From positions 62,001 to 126,000 of the forward strand of contig NZ_BLVP01000043.1 of assembly GCF_013340305.1 (NCBI RefSeq): 64,000 nucleotides of DNA. The letters are read 5' to 3'. Origin of the DNA: Desulfovibrio psychrotolerans (GTDB taxonomy: Bacteria > Desulfobacterota > Desulfovibrionia > Desulfovibrionales > Desulfovibrionaceae). The notes beneath the pieces were generated by a model. The model did not search any database. It was not told where the DNA came from and saw nothing but the letters and a program-made list of their open reading frames with translations. A program made the translations under genes and the position numbers. Shown here piece after piece: positions 29,845 to 38,209 of this stretch. The number at the start of each line of letters is the position of its first letter. Position 1 is the stretch's first letter.

Positions 29845-31158
29845 CTACTTCGCTGCAGTTTTGGAGTTATCTACCCAACTGCCCTGAATATCTTCGATAT
29901 TGCTGTAGATGGACCAGCAACGCATGCAGCCGTAGTACGCGCCGTGTTTGCGCAGAGTGATCCGTTGCTCCCGCATGGTTTTGCCGTTCCAGATATCAAG
30001 CAGAGAATGCTCCATGACGTTGCCCAAGGAAGGGAGGATGCACTGCGGAAGCGGCTTGATATGCCCTTCAGGATTAATAAACAGGGTATGCCAGTGGGTT
30101 TCGCACCGGCTGGACGGATAGACGCCCGCCTCGTCCGAGAGACAGAAGTCCAGATTGGGGGCTGTAAAATCCGGGCGGAAGTTGATACGCGCGCCCCGAG
30201 AGATGTAGCGATCTTCAATATATGCCTTTTGCTTGAGGAGAACGGCGGGTTCGATCTTGCTCAGGTCTACATACTGGGCGCTGGTTTCTTCTACGGTTGC
30301 TCCGCTTATCTCCGCGTGATGTTCATTGTGCATCTGCACCATTTTTTTGGAAATGTAGTTGAACATGTAGACCCCGATGAACATCTCATCAAGAAGGCCA
30401 AGCCGGTCAAGATCATCGATAAAGGCACCGAGATGCTGGTAGTTTTTATCGTTGACCGTGAAGTAGCACCCGAGTTGCATATCAAGGCCGCGTTCCCGGC
30501 GCATGTCTGCAAGCATTCTCAGGCCGGTGGTGATCTGTTTGTACGCTCCCTTCACGCCGCACAGGGAATCGTGCACGGCTTCCGGGCCGTCCAGAGAAAC
30601 ACGCAGGGCATCAATTTCCAGCGCTGCCAGACGGTCTGCAAACTTGGGAAGCAACAGGCCATTGGTGAGCATGGAGAAGGGCAGATTCTTCTCTTTGGTG
30701 TACTCGATAAAGGGGATTAGCTGGGAATAGAGCAGGGACTCCATCCAGGGGATGCGGATGGTGGGCCTGTACCATGCGGATTCGTCAATAACCCTTTTGC
30801 ACACGTCGAGCGGCAGCTCCAGCTTGGCGCGTGGGTTGATGACGTTATGCAGCACCTTGGTGTTGCTGCTTCCTTCTTCTTCTGCTCTGCCGTGGCTTAA
30901 GTCGCAATACGAGCACTTAAGGTTGCAGCGGTTGTTTACGCAGAAATTGATCGTGTGCGGAGGGAGAGAATACCCGTCTTCGCTGGTCTCGTACACGGAG
31001 GATTGAAGAAGGTGCAGTGCCCTGCTTGTTTTGTAAAGAGGGACGCCAAGACCGTGCATATAGTTCACATAATTAGCATAGGCGTTCCGGGCGCGGGTTC
31101 CGCTCTCGGTCAATCCGGAATCTGTGAGCCATTCTTGGGGAGACGTACTTTGAAACAT
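29845..31158 (-). CDS. Radical SAM protein with SPASM-like C-terminus
   Basis: A 437-aa radical SAM enzyme. The ATG at 31158 has AGGAG 6 bp upstream. The [4Fe-4S]-SAM motif CxxxCxxC is RCNLKCSYCD (about residues 76-85), with flanking TINFCVNN. The C-terminus has several cysteines spaced as in SPASM/twitch auxiliary-cluster domains (RCETHW, QCILPSLGN, YYGCMRCWS) and INPEGHIKPL, a common SPASM landmark. SPASM proteins modify peptides, sugars or amino acids. Neighbouring sugar enzymes point to a sugar or sugar-linked substrate (dehydrogenation or epimerisation). The actual reaction is unknown. Confidence 0.88.
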   Translation of the reverse strand: MFQSTSPQEWLTDSGLTESGTRARNAYANYVNYMHGLGVPLYKTSRALHLLQSSVYETSEDGYSLPPHTINFCVNNRCNLKCSYCDLSHGRAEEEGSSNTKVLHNVINPRAKLELPLDVCKRVIDESAWYRPTIRIPWMESLLYSQLIPFIEYTKEKNLPFSMLTNGLLLPKFADRLAALEIDALRVSLDGPEAVHDSLCGVKGAYKQITTGLRMLADMRRERGLDMQLGCYFTVNDKNYQHLGAFIDDLDRLGLLDEMFIGVYMFNYISKKMVQMHNEHHAEISGATVEETSAQYVDLSKIEPAVLLKQKAYIEDRYISRGARINFRPDFTAPNLDFCLSDEAGVYPSSRCETHWHTLFINPEGHIKPLPQCILPSLGNVMEHSLLDIWNGKTMREQRITLRKHGAYYGCMRCWSIYSNIEDIQGSWVDNSKTAAK

Positions 31159-31172
31159 CCTCTTCTCCTGCT

Positions 31173-32252
31173 TCAGCAACTGTTACCTAGGTTCTGCTCT
31201 TCCGGAAGAAAGGTTTCCTCCAGCCGGCGCATAACTATTCCCTGATTGTACGCAAAGCGGACAGGTATATCCTCATTCAACACGTGCCGCCTGATCAGGC
31301 AGTCCGGCTCGTTGAAGCCGACCAGTGCCCTGAGCGAGGTGGTGCCGGAAAAGCGGGGGTTAATTTCAAACACCCACACTTTGTTGTCAAAATAACGACA
31401 CTGAATGTTCAGTGGTCCAGCAGAGCCGATTGACGTTGCAATCTCTTCACATGTGGCGGTCACTTCAGGATAGGGGCCGATAGCTCCCTGGGAAATGCCG
31501 CTGCTGATAACCAGCATGTCTCCAAGCTCTCTGCGTTCTGTTCTGTTCGGCACCCTCAGCCTGCGGCTCAGCGCTAAATTCAGGTTTCTGTGCACCGCAA
31601 TGGAGTTCAGAAATGTGCCGTTCATATCGCTGAGTATGCCCACGGTGTACTCGCCTGCCGCCGTGCCTACATACTCCTGCGCGATGAACTCCGGATAAGT
31701 CTTTAGCAAAAAACGTGCAAAAAGACTCGCTTCTTCTTTGTTCTGGACGATTACGGTGTCAACTGATCCTCCTCCGCCCGTAGAGGGCTTGAACACCACA
31801 GGATAGCTAGCAAAACTTGCCGCCTGTTCTTCGCTGCGCACGCGCACGTACCATGGCACGCAAAAACCCTTGCCGGAAAGCATTTCAAATGTGGCCACCT
31901 TGTCCAGACAGGCGGTGATGACCCCGGAAGGGTTTATGGGCAGGAAAATGCCCATGTCGCGGAACACGTTCCTGTTCCGGCTTATTTCCACCAGCTCCGC
32001 TTCCGACCCCGGAAACAGGGCCTGAACCCTATGTTTTTTGCACAGGCTCACCAATTGTTCGATGTAGTCCGCCGCCCTGGCCGGCGGGAGCGTTGCGGGT
32101 ACGTTTACCAGTCCGAATCCCGTACTGTGTGGGCACGAGTCTGTGCCGATGATATGATACGGAGTTTGTGCAGCGCGCAGTGCCTTGACAATCTGCTCGC
32201 CGATGGAGGCACCGCCGACTCCGGTGACGCAAACGGGGATAGGGGAGATCAT
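31173..32252 (-). CDS. ATP-grasp ligase-family protein
   Basis: A 359-aa protein with an N-terminal Rossmann-like preATP domain (VCVTGVGGASIGEQIV) and an ATP-grasp fold resembling the carbamoyl-phosphate synthase large subunit: VVFKPSTGGGGSVDTV (nucleotide loop), FIAQEYVG, and the metal-binding VFEINPRFSG. Such enzymes join a carboxylate to an amine or thiol through an acyl phosphate. AAAGGAG lies 5 bp before the ATG, and it overlaps the upstream gene by 4 bp. Since the facing operon makes a uronic acid, amidation of that carboxylate is a plausible but untested role. Confidence 0.85.
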   Translation of the reverse strand: MISPIPVCVTGVGGASIGEQIVKALRAAQTPYHIIGTDSCPHSTGFGLVNVPATLPPARAADYIEQLVSLCKKHRVQALFPGSEAELVEISRNRNVFRDMGIFLPINPSGVITACLDKVATFEMLSGKGFCVPWYVRVRSEEQAASFASYPVVFKPSTGGGGSVDTVIVQNKEEASLFARFLLKTYPEFIAQEYVGTAAGEYTVGILSDMNGTFLNSIAVHRNLNLALSRRLRVPNRTERRELGDMLVISSGISQGAIGPYPEVTATCEEIATSIGSAGPLNIQCRYFDNKVWVFEINPRFSGTTSLRALVGFNEPDCLIRRHVLNEDIPVRFAYNQGIVMRRLEETFLPEEQNLGNSC

Positions 32253-32953
32253 GGAAACTCCTTTATTGTGCCAGCAAAGGCTGGGGGGCGTCTGTCAAGG
32301 CATGCCCGGACGAGCGGGTGTGCCTGTTGTCGTAACCGATCGGAACAGGCAAACGGAAGGCGGATAATCTCTGCCGACAGAGAGGGCAGGTCCAGAATAG
32401 CCAGCGAGAGCAGGTCGCCCCTGTCTCTGGGAAGACCGCAGGAGCCCGGATTAAGCAGCAGGGCGCGTTCCGTATGGTGCAAATGCGGCCTGTGCGTGTG
32501 TCCTGTCAGAATGCAATCCACATCCTTGTCGGAGACCAAGTCGCCAATGTCATGTCCGTAGCCTTCCAGCGGGGCACCTGGGGTGCCGTGCACGAGCAGC
32601 AGGCGGACCCCCGCAATCTCCAGCGTGCGTTCCGGACCGACCCGTTCTATATGCCGCTGCCACGACCCGGAAACAGGTGTGCCAATGCGTTTCAGTCCAT
32701 AGAGGGCATCCTTATCGGGAGGAAGAGGAAGTCTGCCCAGAAGCATGGCGTCGTGATTGCCCATGACGCATTGGGCATTGTGACGCATAAGCAGGCGGGT
32801 TACGGCACCGGCATGAGGGAAGTAGCCTACGGCATCTCCCAGAAAGAGCACGCTGTCGACAGAGCGGGTCTGCATATAGCGCAGGCACTGCATCAGCGCG
32901 GCAATGTTGCCGTGCGCATCGCTGATAACTCCTAACCTGATGGCCTGCACCAT
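32249..32953 (-). CDS. YfcE/MJ0936-type metallophosphoesterase
   Basis: Calcineurin-like phosphoesterase of 234 aa with all five metal-site blocks: GVISDAHGN, LFLGDAVGYF, VMGNHD, LLVHGTPG and LTGHTHRP. These proteins hydrolyse phosphodiesters or phosphomonoesters; small stand-alone forms are often of unknown substrate. It is the first gene of the minus operon and overlaps the ATP-grasp gene by 4 bp, so a role on a phosphorylated sugar intermediate is likely. No strong ribosome site is visible before the ATG, and the 197-bp upstream gap must hold the operon promoter. Confidence 0.9.
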   Translation of the reverse strand: MVQAIRLGVISDAHGNIAALMQCLRYMQTRSVDSVLFLGDAVGYFPHAGAVTRLLMRHNAQCVMGNHDAMLLGRLPLPPDKDALYGLKRIGTPVSGSWQRHIERVGPERTLEIAGVRLLLVHGTPGAPLEGYGHDIGDLVSDKDVDCILTGHTHRPHLHHTERALLLNPGSCGLPRDRGDLLSLAILDLPSLSAEIIRLPFACSDRLRQQAHPLVRACLDRRPPAFAGTIKEFP

Positions 32954-33150
32954 ACGAGCAACCGTGCCTTGTTGACGGACTGTATCCTGTTTACGGCATG
33001 ACGGGTAAATTTCTATGGCCGAACGTCTGCGATAAAGGATTGGACGGGAGAGGTACCGCCTGAGCTGGCGGTGTTATTCCGCTTACTGCCCCGCGATGCC
33101 TGAAGAGCGCACGCGGCAATCCGGTTCATGGCGTTCATCCGGTCAATCCG

Positions 33151-33840
33151 CTACGCCGTCTGGAAGGTGCGGCGTGCGGAGAGCCAGTCTTCTTCGAAAT
33201 CCACCTCTATGCATTTATGCACGGAGATGTCCACGGGTCTGAAGAGGACGTTTTCGCCGATGATGATTTCCATGCCCTTTTCAAAGTAGTCGTTATCATC
33301 GCAGCGGCGCAGGGCTTCCACAAACCGGGGGAGGTCGTGCCTGCCGATGACGTTTATGCCTACTGCTTCGCCTGCCGCATCGGGCACCTGTTTGGAGATG
33401 GTGGCCACGAAGCCCTGTGCGTTGAGGGTGTATTTCACCTCTTCTTCTCCGCATTTCTTGGTGTCCACGCAGATGAGGTTGCAGATGCGGTTGTTGTCCT
33501 TCTGCGCCAGCACATCATGCAGGACGGCTTTTTCGAACACCACATCTCCGTTTACCCAGAGAATGTCGTCATCCAGATCCTGCAGGGCACAGAGCAGGCT
33601 CTTGGACGTGTTGGTGATGTAGTAGTTGGGATTGTAACGATAGTAGACATCGGGGAACTGCTCCATGATCAGCGTCATCTTGAAGCCCACGACGATGATG
33701 ATTTCCCGGATGCCTGCCTCTTTGAGCAGCCGAATCTGGCGGCCCATGATGCTCTCCCCGTAGGGCAGCACGGAAAGCGACTTGGGGTAGGGGCGGCTGA
33801 GCCTGCTTCCTATGCCTGCGGCCAGTATGACAGCTTTCAT
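33151..33840 (-). CDS. Sugar/choline-phosphate nucleotidyltransferase family protein
   Basis: A 229-aa nucleotidyltransferase with the signature AVILAAGIGSRL, PKSL, a metal-binding ILWVNGDVV and a terminal EVDFEEDW. The short length and EVDFEEDW end resemble LicC-like CTP:phosphocholine cytidylyltransferases more than 290-aa RmlA types. GGGAG lies 7 bp before the ATG. It is immediately downstream of a CDP-glycerol-phosphotransferase-like gene, so it may make the CDP-activated alcohol used there. The substrate is inferred from the pair only. Confidence 0.82.
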   Translation of the reverse strand: MKAVILAAGIGSRLSRPYPKSLSVLPYGESIMGRQIRLLKEAGIREIIIVVGFKMTLIMEQFPDVYYRYNPNYYITNTSKSLLCALQDLDDDILWVNGDVVFEKAVLHDVLAQKDNNRICNLICVDTKKCGEEEVKYTLNAQGFVATISKQVPDAAGEAVGINVIGRHDLPRFVEALRRCDDNDYFEKGMEIIIGENVLFRPVDISVHKCIEVDFEEDWLSARRTFQTA

Positions 33841-33868
33841 GCGGTTTCTCCCTGCTTAGAGTCAGCGT

Positions 33869-33901
33869 AAAGCCAGTTTAGAGCCAGTTTAGAGCCAATT
33901 T
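33869..33901. repeat. 11-bp tandem repeat, three units
   Basis: Three copies of AGAGCCAGTTT-like units lie in the 59-bp gap between the nucleotidyltransferase and the phosphotransferase genes, ending in the latter's stop codon. Confidence 0.6.
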
Positions 33902-35075
33902 ATAGGTAATTGGAAACGATATGCGCGCCCAGCCGTTCTGCGGCGCGGCCGTCGTGGTGCGTGAACGCCTTGTCCCGCAGTGCACGGCGGGGGCCTGAAA
34001 AATCGTCTCTGCCCTGCACCAGAACCTCTTCAAGGGCGGTGTAGAGATCATCTTCGCTTACAGCCTTGCGCCCGGGGGTCATGGAATCGTAATCGAACAG
34101 CAGTTCCCTGTTTCTGGTGGTATATGCTTCGTAATCGTACGGGTAGAAGATGAGGGGGCGGTCCAGCAGCAGGAAGTCGAAATAGATGGAAGAGTAGTCG
34201 GTAAGCAGGGCATCGCACAGGCTCAGAAGGGGGTAGGCGTCGCTCTTGGGGGCCACGAGGCGCAGGTTGGGGTGCACGTAGGCGCCGGTTCCTTCCACAT
34301 AGGGGTGGAACTTGCACAGGAACAGGATGTTGTGCCTGTGGCAGAAGGCTGCGAGGCGGCCGGGGTGTATGGCACCGTCTGCAAAAGGATCGCCGCCGAT
34401 GTCGCGGAACGTGGGCATGAAGAACAGGGTTTTTCCCCCCTGCTTGCGGAATTTGACCAGTTCTGCGTAGAGGTCGCTGTCTGCGTTGATCATGTCGTAT
34501 TTGGAGGGGCGTCGCTGCAACATGTCGTTGCGGGGGTAGCCGCATTCCACGAAATGGCGGGCGCGGAACGCCTTGGAAAAGGCGTGTTCCGTGAAATAGG
34601 GCGAGGTGGACACCACCGCCTCGTATCCCGAATAGGCTTTGGTGAGTTTTTCTGCCTTTTCCGGGGTCATGTTCACTGAGGAGCGGATTTCCGGAAAGCC
34701 GATGGCCTTGAGCGGAATGCCGTGCCACAGCTGGATGACCTTGGCGTTTTCGAGCAGGGCGCAGAGGGATTCGTGCTGCTTCCACTCGAAGTCGTCGCAT
34801 ATGACGAGACTGGCCATGGCCATGACCGGGCCTGCATCCGGGGAAAAGGCCCACATGACGGGAAGGCCGCTTGTGGCCAGCTGGGCTGCGTCTTCCCTTT
34901 CAAAGGCCATATAGACGCACTGCAACTGGGGCTGCTTCTGCACGCAGTGCAGGAAGAAGTATTTCACGTTGTCGATGAACGTGTTGCCGGATTTGCCGAA
35001 GAAGACGACCAGATTATTCTGCTTGGGGATGGCGGCCGCCATTCTGGCGATATGTTCAAGTTCTGGATTCTGCAT
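33900..35075 (-). CDS. CDP-glycerol glycerophosphotransferase family protein
   Basis: A 391-aa TagB/TagF-like polyol-phosphate transferase. Family motifs are QLWHGIPLKAIGF, FMPTFRD, FLCKFHPYVEG and LLTDYSSIYFDFLLLDRP, the last carrying the conserved TDYSS. In Gram-positive bacteria these build teichoic acids; in Gram-negatives they add glycerol- or ribitol-phosphate, or related groups, to surface glycans. No membrane segment is present. It is paired with the downstream nucleotidyltransferase. The ribosome site is poor, but the ATG fits the domain start. Confidence 0.88.
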   Translation of the reverse strand: MQNPELEHIARMAAAIPKQNNLVVFFGKSGNTFIDNVKYFFLHCVQKQPQLQCVYMAFEREDAAQLATSGLPVMWAFSPDAGPVMAMASLVICDDFEWKQHESLCALLENAKVIQLWHGIPLKAIGFPEIRSSVNMTPEKAEKLTKAYSGYEAVVSTSPYFTEHAFSKAFRARHFVECGYPRNDMLQRRPSKYDMINADSDLYAELVKFRKQGGKTLFFMPTFRDIGGDPFADGAIHPGRLAAFCHRHNILFLCKFHPYVEGTGAYVHPNLRLVAPKSDAYPLLSLCDALLTDYSSIYFDFLLLDRPLIFYPYDYEAYTTRNRELLFDYDSMTPGRKAVSEDDLYTALEEVLVQGRDDFSGPRRALRDKAFTHHDGRAAERLGAHIVSNYL

Positions 35076-35413
35076 GGTTCGTGAGTGTGCTGCTGGCTTA
35101 GGGTTGCTGTCTGCCGTCCGGTGTCAATAATTCAGCCGGAGCGGCGGGCCTGCCATGACTATGCAATATTCGGGCAAATGTTGTGTGCCATGTGGCGGCG
35201 TTGTGTGCAAGCCGTACGGCTGAGCCGCGTGTAATAGGGACGGCGTGCCGTGTGCAATGAGAACGGCGGTGCCGTGTGCGGGCATCTCTCCCGCAGGGTT
35301 GCAAAGCCGTTGCCCGTTGTGCGGCTTCGCGCTATTCTTGTCGGCATGCCCGTATATACTGCCGCACACGTCCGTTTTCGGCTCTGCTCCGCCCCGTATG
35401 AGGAGCATGCCGC
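35076..35413. other. Intergenic gap before the diguanylate cyclase
   Basis: Divergent promoter region of 338 bp. It contains several GTGTGC words, including a near-duplicated block ACGGCGTGCCGTGTGC / ACGGCGGTGCCGTGTGC around 35239-35280. No gene, RNA or convincing promoter spacing was found. Confidence 0.5.
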
Positions 35414-36658
35414 ATGAATGCCGTATTCAAGCTGCTCATGGCGCTGGTGGTTCCCGTGCTTCTGCTGGCGGGGGCCTTCTTTCTGGCCGCAGACCTTGCC
35501 CGTCTGCCCGATGCTTTGCGGCCGCTTTTGCCCTGGCTGCCCTACATTTTCTGCTTTTCCGGCGCGGCACTGGCGTGGAGGTTCAAGCGCAGCCGCAGTG
35601 TGTTTCTGCTTCTGCTGCTGGCCGGGGGCTGCTGGATAACCACCAGCTTTCTGCCGGAAGCCACGGCGGCGGTGCTGAACGTGCAGCTGGGATATGCGGC
35701 CACCTGTTTTCTGCTGCCGCTGAACTTCGGGATTCTGCAATTTCTGGAAGACAGGGGCGTGCTCACGGGCTGGGGCATGCTACACTTCGGGGCCATTTTC
35801 GCGCAGGCCGTGGGTGTGCTGGTGCTTATGGCATCCGCAAGCCTGTTTGCTCCGCAGTTTGCGGCAACGGTGCTGGGCAGGGCGCAGGACATTGTTTACC
35901 TGCGCCTGCTGCCGGAATGGTTTGATGCGTGGACCTTTATTCCGCAGGCGGCACTGCTGCTGGCCCTTGTGGTGGTTCTGGGCCTGCTGGTGCATCTGGC
36001 TTTGGCACCCATGGCCCGGGATGCCATGCACGGGGCGCTTATCACCACCATTGTCTGCGCCATGGCGGGGCTGCACCATGTGGCGCAGAGCGGGCAGGCT
36101 GCCGTGTTCTTCAGCGCCGGGGCCATTATCGTAACGCTTTCGCTGTTTCAGGAGTCTTACTCCATGGCCTTTGCGGACGAGCTGACGGGCCTGCCCGCCA
36201 GACGCGCGCTTATGGCGGACTGCAAGAAGCTGGGCCGCAAGTACGCCATTGCCATGTGTGACATAGACCACTTTAAGAAATTTAACGACACCTACGGGCA
36301 TGACGTGGGAGACGATGTGCTGCGCATGGTGGCGGGGCATCTTGCGCGGGTGACGGGTGGGGGCCGGGCCTACCGTTACGGGGGCGAGGAGTTTACGGTG
36401 CTGTTTCCCAAAGCCACGGCGGCGGAGGCGGTGCCGCATCTGGATGCCCTGCGGCAGTCCATTGCCGGTGCCGAGTTCCGCATCCGCGGCCCGTTGCCCA
36501 AGAAGGCACGGGGAAAGAGCGTGGTTTCCGTGACCATGTCCGTAGGAGTGGCGGAACGCACGGACGAGGCGGCCACGACAGAAGCGGTGATAAAACGCGC
36601 CGACAACGCCCTGTACAAGGCCAAGAAGGCAGGAAGGAACAAGGTGGTGGCGGGGTGA
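35414..36658 (+). CDS. Membrane diguanylate cyclase (GGDEF)
   Basis: Synthesises cyclic di-GMP. The 414-aa protein has about six to seven hydrophobic helices over residues 5-245, then a GGDEF domain (about 255-412) starting DELTGLPARRAL, with DIDHFKKFNDTYGHDVGD and the active site YGGEEFTVLFP, which should be catalytically competent. The RxxD inhibitory I-site expected five residues ahead of GGEEF is missing (TGGG is found there), so product inhibition is unlikely. GAGGAG precedes the ATG by 9 bp. The membrane part shows no known sensor domain. Confidence 0.92.
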   Translation: MNAVFKLLMALVVPVLLLAGAFFLAADLARLPDALRPLLPWLPYIFCFSGAALAWRFKRSRSVFLLLLLAGGCWITTSFLPEATAAVLNVQLGYAATCFLLPLNFGILQFLEDRGVLTGWGMLHFGAIFAQAVGVLVLMASASLFAPQFAATVLGRAQDIVYLRLLPEWFDAWTFIPQAALLLALVVVLGLLVHLALAPMARDAMHGALITTIVCAMAGLHHVAQSGQAAVFFSAGAIIVTLSLFQESYSMAFADELTGLPARRALMADCKKLGRKYAIAMCDIDHFKKFNDTYGHDVGDDVLRMVAGHLARVTGGGRAYRYGGEEFTVLFPKATAAEAVPHLDALRQSIAGAEFRIRGPLPKKARGKSVVSVTMSVGVAERTDEAATTEAVIKRADNALYKAKKAGRNKVVAG

Positions 36659-36702
36659 GGTTTTTTCTGTTTTGAGGATGGTCCGGCAGAAGCCCGAAAG
36701 AA

Positions 36703-36740
36703 ACACCCCCGCACGGTATTCATGCGGGGGTGTGTTGTTT
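36703..36740. terminator. Terminator hairpin between convergent genes
   Basis: An 11-bp perfect stem, ACACCCCCGCA/TGCGGGGGTGT, with a 9-nt loop, followed by GTTGTTT on plus and TTTCTTTC on minus. It can end both the diguanylate cyclase and the oxidoreductase operon. Confidence 0.7.
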
Positions 36741-36830
36741 GTACTGCGTGCAGCCTGGCCCGGCCGTATGGACCAAAACGTATGGCCAAAGTCAGGTGGC
36801 CAGCGCGCGGAACGGGAATGCCGCCCGTTC

Positions 36831-37385
36831 TTATTTCATCAAACCTGCCACGTGGTCTGCGCCTGCCTGCAGGGCGTCTGCGTTTTTGGCGATGAGGTGG
36901 CTGTAGTGGGCGCTGATGACGGAGGAAAGGGAGGCCTTTACCACGTCCAGCGGCACCACGCCCGTGGCCTGCACGTAGGCACCGAGGGCTACCATGTTGG
37001 CCATACGGGTGTTGCCCAGCGTGTCTGCTATTTCATTGGCGGGCACGGCGAAGCTCTTTACGCGGGGGTCGGCCTGCGCCGCGTCCACCAGCGAGGAGTT
37101 CAGAATCTGCACGCCGCCGTCCAGCATGCGGGGCTGGAACTTGTCCATGGAGGGCTGGTTCATCACGATGAGCGATTTGGGCCGCTGGATGATGGGTGAA
37201 CCTATGTCTTCCGAAGAGATGACCACGGTGCAGTTGGCGGTGCCGCCGCGCATTTCCGGGCCGTATACGGGGATGTAGGTTACTTCCAGTCCCGCTTCCA
37301 TGCCCGCGTACGCGAGCAGGTTGCCGATGAGCATGACGCCCTGTCCGCCGAATCCGGCGATGATAACGTCCTGATAGAGGCTCAT
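36831..37385 (-). CDS. 2-oxoacid:ferredoxin oxidoreductase gamma subunit (KorC/VorA-like)
   Basis: Gamma subunit (184 aa) of the CoA-acylating 2-oxoacid:ferredoxin oxidoreductase. It opens DVIIAGFGGQGVMLIGN, the family signature, and has YGPEMRGGTANCTV, another hallmark. The ATG overlaps the beta-subunit stop by one base. It is the last gene of a delta-alpha-beta-gamma operon. These enzymes supply reduced ferredoxin while oxidatively decarboxylating 2-oxoglutarate or branched-chain 2-oxoacids; substrate choice is not readable here. Confidence 0.92.
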   Translation of the reverse strand: MSLYQDVIIAGFGGQGVMLIGNLLAYAGMEAGLEVTYIPVYGPEMRGGTANCTVVISSEDIGSPIIQRPKSLIVMNQPSMDKFQPRMLDGGVQILNSSLVDAAQADPRVKSFAVPANEIADTLGNTRMANMVALGAYVQATGVVPLDVVKASLSSVISAHYSHLIAKNADALQAGADHVAGLMK

Positions 37386-38206
37386 TATTTGACCTCCTTA
37401 GCGGATTTTCCGGCGGATTCGGAAAGGTCGGCTTCCGGCATGCATTCGCGTGCGCCTTCTGCCGTTACATCCTTGAATACGGCCAGCGGGAAGTAGGGGA
37501 TCATTTCCTCGGTGATGCGCTTGTTGGCGGCAACGGCGTCCATGCGCCAGTTGGTGGGGCAGCCGGAGAGCAGCTCCACGAAACCGAAGCCGATGCCCTG
37601 CTGCTGCACCTCGAACGCCTTGCGGATGGCCTTTTTGGCGCGGCGGATGTTCTTTACGCTGTCCAGCGAGGCGCGTTCGCAGTAGGCGGTGCCGCCCAGA
37701 CCGCCGATGATCTCACTCATGCGGATGGGCGCGCCTTCGCGGTCTGCGCAGCGTCCGCCGGGACAGGTGGTGGTCTTCTGCCCGATGAGGGTGGTGGGAG
37801 CCATCTGCCCGCCGGTCATGCCGTAGACGGTGTTGTTGACGAACACCACGGAGATGCGCTCGCCCCGGTTGGCAGCGTGCACTATCTCTGCCATGCCGAT
37901 GGAGGCGAGGTCGCCGTCGCCCTGATAGGTGAACACGAACTTATCCTTGCGGGCGCGCTTGAGCCCCGTGGCAACGGCGGGGGCGCGTCCGTGGGGCGCT
38001 TCCACCGCGTCTACGTTCAGGTAGTTGTAGATGAACACGGAACAGCCGATGGAGCCCACGCACAGCGTGTCATCCACAAGGCCCATTTCCGTCAGCACCT
38101 CGCCCACAAGGCGGTGCGCAATGCCGTGATGGCAGCCGGGGCAGTAATGGGTTGCCCGGTCTATCATGATTTCGGGAGCCTGAAAGACTATCTGTTCTGC
38201 TGACAT
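37385..38206 (-). CDS. 2-oxoacid:ferredoxin oxidoreductase beta subunit (thiamine diphosphate binding)
   Basis: TPP-binding subunit, 273 aa. It shows HYCPGCHHGIAHRL (cluster/TPP-region cysteines), TYQGDGDLASIGMAEIVHAA (the GDG...N TPP-Mg motif, with the following VFVNNTVYGMTGGQMAPTT) and a third group around CPGGRC. GGAGG lies 7 bp before the ATG, 3 bp after the alpha-subunit stop. It pairs with the alpha subunit to form the catalytic core. Confidence 0.93.
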   Translation of the reverse strand: MSAEQIVFQAPEIMIDRATHYCPGCHHGIAHRLVGEVLTEMGLVDDTLCVGSIGCSVFIYNYLNVDAVEAPHGRAPAVATGLKRARKDKFVFTYQGDGDLASIGMAEIVHAANRGERISVVFVNNTVYGMTGGQMAPTTLIGQKTTTCPGGRCADREGAPIRMSEIIGGLGGTAYCERASLDSVKNIRRAKKAIRKAFEVQQQGIGFGFVELLSGCPTNWRMDAVAANKRITEEMIPYFPLAVFKDVTAEGARECMPEADLSESAGKSAKEVK

Positions 38207-38209
38207 GGC

